From: an uncultured Eubacteriales bacterium
Lineage (GTDB): Bacteria > Bacillota > Clostridia > Christensenellales > CAG-917
Direction: 5' to 3'
DNA length: 9,719 bases
Assembly: GCA_900550855.1 (NCBI GenBank)
Contig: URTQ01000050.1
Location: forward strand, 1-9,719
In this document: one piece after another, positions 7,109-9,719 of the stretch
How positions within the stretch are numbered: the first letter of the stretch is position 1
How the letters are laid out: the number at the start of each line of letters is the position of its first letter
Translations under genes and position numbers: made by a program
The notes under the pieces: model-generated
Database searches by the model: none
What the model was told of the DNA's origin: nothing
The model's input: the letters and a program-made list of their open reading frames with translations, nothing else

Positions 7109-7119
7109 ACCTTTTATTC

Positions 7120-7149
7120 TTATCCGTATCGCACGCGTTTTCATATACT
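7120..7149 (+). promoter_or_regulatory. Weak candidate promoter of glmM
   Basis: TATACT (7144-7149) is a fair -10 box. The best upstream partner is TTATCC (7120-7125), with an 18-bp spacer and only three of six -35 consensus matches. Because the trxB terminator ends at 7108, glmM needs a promoter in this short gap. Transcription from this box would begin at or within a base or two of the glmM ATG. Confidence 0.4.
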
Positions 7150-7156
7150 GAATACT

Positions 7157-8515
7157 ATGCAATACTTTGGTACGGACGGCATAAGACAGAGAGCCGATTA
7201 TCTTTTAAGCAATCAGATTCCTTTCCTTTTGGGGAAAGCGCTTTCGCAATCGGGCGCGAAAGTCATAGTCGCGCGCGACGTGAGGACACATTCGAAAGAC
7301 ATAGAAAAACAGTTGTGCAAAGGCTTGCTCGAAGGCACTGCGCAAATCTGGCTTGCAGGCGTTTTGCCAACCCCTGCGCTCGCCTACACTGCCCAAACGC
7401 AAAAAGCGGATTATGCGGTTATGATAACCGCATCGCACAACGCGCCCGAATTTAACGGGCTTAAAGTGTTCGGAAAGAACGGACGGAAACTGTCAAAAGA
7501 AGAAGAACTTGCCCTCGACGACAAACTTTGCGAAATTAGGGACAATCCCACTCCGCCCGTATCGCTCGTGGACGTATGCGCCGACGCATTGACGGAAGAC
7601 GAGCAGTTGAGCGAATTGCATATTACGCTTTCTCAACAAAATCACAGAATAAGAATCGTCGACGGCGCGGAATTTTTGTATGCGAAACACGTCAAATCCA
7701 TGTTTCCTCGCTTCGACGGCGTAAAGGTGCGACTCGACTGCGCATACGGTTGCTTTGCAACGCTTGCCCCTGCGATATTCTTGTCGCTCGGCGCAGTCGT
7801 TTGCGCAGAACATAACGTCCGCGACGGCGAAAAAGTCAACGTCGATTGCGGCTCTACGCATATTGCGAAATTTGCGCAAAGAGTTGAAAAAGGCGAAATA
7901 GGTTTTGCTTTCGACGGCGACGGCGACAGGGTCATTGCGGTCGTCGGGGGCAAAGTTTACGACGGCGACGCTATGCTTCTTGCCTTGTCCACCCTATACC
8001 GCTTGCAAGGAAAACTCAAAAAACGCTTTATCGTCGGCACGGTTTTGTCAAACACCAAACTTCAACGCGAACTTGCCTATCAGAATATCGCGCTCATACG
8101 CACGGACGTCGGCGACAAAAACGTACTCGACGCGCTCAACGCAAACGGTTGTCTTTTGGGCGGCGAAAAGAGCGGACATATAATTATGCTCGACAGAACC
8201 AACACGGGCGACGGACTCGTCACCGCCCTCACCCTGCTCGAAGTGAAACGCACCGTCGGAAGTCTGCCGAAGTTTACGCCCTATCCTATGCTCGAACTGA
8301 ACGTCAAAACCGACACCCCGAAAGAAACGCTCGCAAGCGACTCTTTCCAAGAAAAGATAGCCGAAGCCAACGCGATGTACGCAAAATCGGGAAGATTGAT
8401 AGTCCGCCCCAGCGGCACAGAACCCTACATCCGCATAACCTACGAGTGTTTTTCATCCTCGCCCCACGCCATCTTCACCGGCATAAAACAAATTTTTGAT
8501 AATGTTTGCGGATAA
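7157..8515 (+). CDS. glmM: Phosphoglucosamine mutase
   Basis: Cytoplasmic enzyme converting glucosamine-6-phosphate to glucosamine-1-phosphate on the route to UDP-GlcNAc and peptidoglycan. From ATG 7157 the protein has 452 residues, typical for GlmM, and opens with the family start MQYFGTDGIR. The catalytic phosphoserine loop is ITASHN, with Ser93. Metal-binding DGDGDR is at 253-258, the sugar-binding loop GGEKSGH at 335-341 and phosphate-binding RPSGTEPYIRI at 417-427. VNVDCGSTH (227-235) is also GlmM-like. The frame runs upstream into trxB, but that part is basic, low-complexity and crosses the trxB terminator, so it is not coding. FGTDGIR is followed by QRAD rather than the usual G.AN, a minor divergence. 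No Shine-Dalgarno is visible, so the message may be leaderless. Confidence 0.95.
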   Translation: MQYFGTDGIRQRADYLLSNQIPFLLGKALSQSGAKVIVARDVRTHSKDIEKQLCKGLLEGTAQIWLAGVLPTPALAYTAQTQKADYAVMITASHNAPEFNGLKVFGKNGRKLSKEEELALDDKLCEIRDNPTPPVSLVDVCADALTEDEQLSELHITLSQQNHRIRIVDGAEFLYAKHVKSMFPRFDGVKVRLDCAYGCFATLAPAIFLSLGAVVCAEHNVRDGEKVNVDCGSTHIAKFAQRVEKGEIGFAFDGDGDRVIAVVGGKVYDGDAMLLALSTLYRLQGKLKKRFIVGTVLSNTKLQRELAYQNIALIRTDVGDKNVLDALNANGCLLGGEKSGHIIMLDRTNTGDGLVTALTLLEVKRTVGSLPKFTPYPMLELNVKTDTPKETLASDSFQEKIAEANAMYAKSGRLIVRPSGTEPYIRITYECFSSSPHAIFTGIKQIFDNVCG

Positions 8516-8529
8516 AAAATAAAAACATC

Positions 8530-8554
8530 AAGCGTACTTTGCGTACGCTTTTTT
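8530..8554 (+). terminator. Intrinsic terminator after glmM, possibly bidirectional
   Basis: AAGCGTAC (8530-8537) pairs with GTACGCTT (8543-8550) around a 5-nt loop, with six T residues (8549-8554) on the plus strand. On the minus strand the same stem is followed after 4 nt by T-rich sequence (five T, A, six T; 8525-8514). It could therefore also stop leftward transcripts from the 8796-8824 promoter. Confidence 0.88.
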
Positions 8555-8565
8555 ATTATTAATAT

Positions 8566-8692
8566 TTTTATGGCATAAGTGAGATGAATGACGCGAAAAC
8601 GCCCTGATTGTGACAACCCTAATTTACTAATCGTAAATGAGTTGGCAAAATCAGGGCGTTGACAAAGTCAGTCGCTCACTTATGCCATAAAA
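8566..8692. repeat. 127-bp near-palindrome with 18-bp perfect terminal inverted repeats
   Basis: TTTTATGGCATAAGTGAG (8566-8583) is perfectly repeated in inverted orientation at 8675-8692. Inside it, AACGCCCTGATT (8598-8609) is perfectly paired with 8649-8660, and ATTTAC (8622-8627) with GTAAAT (8633-8638) around a TAATC loop. The unpaired steps on the two arms are both 14 nt (8584-8597 and 8661-8674), so the whole folds symmetrically. Part of that step also pairs, as GACTGAC with GTCATTC in minus-strand RNA. It contains no ORF and does not fit attC ends (no RYYYAAC/GTTRRRY termini). It could be a miniature inverted-repeat element or the body of a structured RNA. No target duplication was found. 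Confidence 0.75.
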
Positions 8693-8749
8693 GCGCAAAC
8701 GACCTCGGGTGAACACCCAAAGCCGCTTGCTATGATAAGGGGGAAAATT

Positions 8750-8785
8750 ATGAGCTGTTTGATTTGTAATCCGTTTGTCTCTTGA
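8750..8785 (+). CDS. Possible 11-residue peptide ORF with a strong ribosome site
   Basis: ATG at 8750 opens MSCLICNPFVS and stops at TGA 8783-8785. AAGGGGG (8737-8743) sits 6 nt upstream, an excellent Shine-Dalgarno. Short ORFs of this kind can be leader peptides, but no rightward promoter or downstream rightward gene was found. The surrounding fold fits leftward RNA better. It may be chance, and no function is assigned. Confidence 0.18.
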   Translation: MSCLICNPFVS

Positions 8786-8795
8786 TTACATTGAC

Positions 8796-8824
8796 ATATT
8801 AGCACCGAAAAAATAGTTCGTCAA
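8796..8824 (-). promoter_or_regulatory. Strong leftward promoter with extended -10 and A/T-rich upstream region
   Basis: On the minus strand TTGACG (8824-8819) is followed by a 17-bp spacer ending in TGC and then TAATAT (8801-8796), an extended -10 arrangement. Directly upstream (8830-8870) are runs of A and T like the UP elements of highly expressed RNA genes. It points away from the symporter gene, towards the palindrome and the 3' end of glmM. Confidence 0.6.
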
Positions 8825-8983
8825 GGGGTTTTTGTAAATTTTTTTATATTTCTATAAAAATTTCTTACAAGTTTTGCATATATAGTGGATACTTGTTGCA
8901 TTATAAGCATACACAAGTCTATTTTATTACTATTATATATAGGAGAGCGTCATGAAGCTCATCACTCCCCATTTCCTTCCTTC
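8825..8983. other. Very A/T-rich gene-free spacer with three ACTTGT-type motifs
   Basis: No gene is supported here. Only 12 of 60 bases are G or C in 8821-8880, the lowest in the window. ACAAGT (8867-8872), ACTTGT (8891-8896) and ACAAGT (8913-8918) are three copies of one 6-mer in alternating orientation, 18 and 16 nt apart. The last two flank a TGC...GCA pair. They could be binding sites for a regulator. AGGAG (8941-8945) precedes an ATG at 8952 by 6 nt, but that frame stops after 15 codons and overlaps the 3' end of the opposite-strand symporter gene. Confidence 0.4.
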
Positions 8984-9719
8984 TTATTCTGTGATCTGAA
9001 TGTCAGAGGGCACTTCCTGTTCAGATGCGTTGACGACAACGGCAACGGCTGCATCGCCTGTGATGTTGAGGCAGGTGCGGAACATGTCGAGGACTCTGTC
9101 GATGCCGGCAACGAGTGCAAGGCCTTCGAGCGGAAGTCCGACGGACTGGAGTACCATGGCAAGCATGATGAGGCCTGCGCCCGGGACGCCGGCGGTGCCG
9201 ATGGAGGCAAGGGTGCCGGTGAGGACGATCATCATCATCTGGTCAAAGGTGAGCGGTACGCCGAATACGTTGGCGATGAAAATGGAGCAGACGCCCATAT
9301 AGAGAGCGGTGCCGTCCATATTGATGGTAGCGCCCAGAGGGATGGAGACGGAATACATATCCTTATCGAGGCCCAGCTTCTCGCACAGGGCCATGTTGAC
9401 CGGAATGTTGGCCGCAGAGCTGCGGGTGAAGAAAGCGGTCAGGCCCGACTCCTTCAGGCAGCGGAACACCAGCGGATAGGGGTTGCAGCCCAGATAGATA
9501 AACATGATGAAGGGGGAGACGATGAGCGCCATGAACAGCATGGTGCCCACCAGCAGGGCCAGCAGCTTGCCGTACTGGGTGAAGATGGCCAGACCGTTGC
9601 CTGACACGTTGGTATACACCAGACCCATGATGCCGAAGGGGGCCAGATTGATGATCCAGCGCACCACCTGCGACACCGCATCGGCGGTATCCGCGAGGAA
9701 CTTCTTGGTGGTATCCGAG
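8984..9719 (-). CDS. DAACS-family sodium/proton:amino-acid or dicarboxylate symporter, 3' part (5' end beyond the window)
   Basis: Membrane transporter of the glutamate/aspartate, serine/threonine and C4-dicarboxylate family. The visible 244 residues cover the C-terminal transport domain. HP1 carries TRSSAANIP (98-106, very SstT-like). TM7 carries NMDGTALY (133-140). The HP2 loop is TAGVPGAG (175-182). TM8 is DMFRTCLNITGD (211-222). In TM8 the Arg214-Thr215 pair corresponds to the Arg that binds the side-chain carboxylate in acidic-substrate carriers; SstT has Glu-Thr there. NMDGT is also as in glutamate carriers. I therefore favour glutamate, aspartate or a dicarboxylate over serine/threonine, despite the SstT-like HP1. 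Base use is unlike the other genes: 37 of 60 bases are G or C in 9361-9420, and CTG, GCC, GTC and ATC codons dominate. This suggests transfer or a join to another genome. Confidence 0.9.
   Translation of the reverse strand, partial: SDTTKKFLADTADAVSQVVRWIINLAPFGIMGLVYTNVSGNGLAIFTQYGKLLALLVGTMLFMALIVSPFIMFIYLGCNPYPLVFRCLKESGLTAFFTRSSAANIPVNMALCEKLGLDKDMYSVSIPLGATINMDGTALYMGVCSIFIANVFGVPLTFDQMMMIVLTGTLASIGTAGVPGAGLIMLAMVLQSVGLPLEGLALVAGIDRVLDMFRTCLNITGDAAVAVVVNASEQEVPSDIQITE

Larger units (their letters stand above)
8515..8789 (-). ncRNA. Candidate leftward structured RNA between the symporter and glmM
   Basis: A strong leftward promoter (8824-8796) would start RNA near 8789. No credible leftward ORF follows. 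The RNA would contain a continuous hairpin at 8730-8695: GCAAGCGGCTTT pairs with GAGGTCGTTTGC through eight Watson-Crick and four G-U pairs, capped by GGGT-GTTC-ACCC. On the plus strand those G-U pairs become A-C mismatches, so the fold favours minus-strand RNA. The 127-nt palindrome comes next, then the glmM terminator, which has T-rich sequence in this direction too. No known RNA family is recognised; the conserved cores of SRP RNA, tmRNA and common riboswitches were not seen. The 3' end is uncertain. Confidence 0.35.

Noticed and set aside
6998..7156. In-frame N-terminal extension of glmM of 53 codons
   Set aside because: It overlaps trxB, is Arg/Phe-rich without homology-like features, and crosses the trxB terminator. 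The GlmM family start MQYFGTDG is at 7157.
8566..8692. Integron attC site
   Set aside because: The size fits, but the ends lack RYYYAAC and GTTRRRY core sites, and no integrase or cassette is present.
8952..8999. 15-codon plus-strand ORF with AGGAG upstream (MKLITPHFLPSYSVI)
   Set aside because: It overlaps the 3' end of the symporter on the other strand, stops at once and has no clear promoter. It is probably chance, though it could mark a gene cut by an assembly join.
8885..9604. 239-codon plus-strand frame opposite the symporter, His/Glu/Asp-rich
   Set aside because: It is antisense to a clear membrane transporter. Its composition is explained by the complement of hydrophobic codons.

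Overview
The window looks like a chromosomal segment of an uncultured Gram-positive Clostridia-type bacterium (Bacillota). The evidence is strong Shine-Dalgarno sites, sigma-A-like promoters with 17-bp spacers, intrinsic terminators, an ammonia-dependent AsnA, and a DUF5050-like YY-rich lipoprotein. The exact lineage cannot be settled from sequence reading alone. No tRNA, rRNA, CRISPR array, transposase or integrase was seen.

Layout. Positions 1-132 are a hairpin-dense intergenic stretch. Positions 133-5981 hold a leftward gene cluster, in transcription order asnS (asparaginyl-tRNA synthetase), a 235-bp gap full of small hairpins, asnA (aspartate-ammonia ligase), aspS (aspartyl-tRNA synthetase) and a predicted secreted lipoprotein. 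The lipoprotein's signal-peptide region carries an apparent one-base frameshift. A 168-bp divergent region (5982-6149) holds two good back-to-back promoters, one for asnS and one for trxB. Rightward from there lie trxB (thioredoxin reductase) with a strong terminator and glmM (phosphoglucosamine mutase) with its own terminator. Positions 8566-8983 contain no recognisable protein gene. They hold a 127-nt near-palindrome, a second hairpin whose pairing favours minus-strand RNA, and a strong leftward promoter with an A/T-tract upstream region. The window ends in the 3' part of a leftward DAACS-family amino-acid/dicarboxylate symporter with clearly different base and codon use.

How the genes work together. 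AsnA makes asparagine from aspartate and ammonia, AsnS loads asparagine on tRNA-Asn, and AspS loads aspartate on tRNA-Asp. The cluster therefore handles the Asp/Asn branch of translation directly, without needing the Glu/Asp-tRNA amidotransferase route for Asn. AspS has Leu rather than His at the position linked to tRNA discrimination, which fits. TrxB and GlmM are housekeeping genes for redox balance and for the glucosamine-1-phosphate step of peptidoglycan synthesis.

The parts most worth a second look are the 8566-8830 locus (possible structured ncRNA or small non-autonomous element, with mutually exclusive hairpins), the hairpin array between asnS and asnA, the lipoprotein frameshift, and the composition break before the symporter. 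The break could mean gene transfer or an assembly join.
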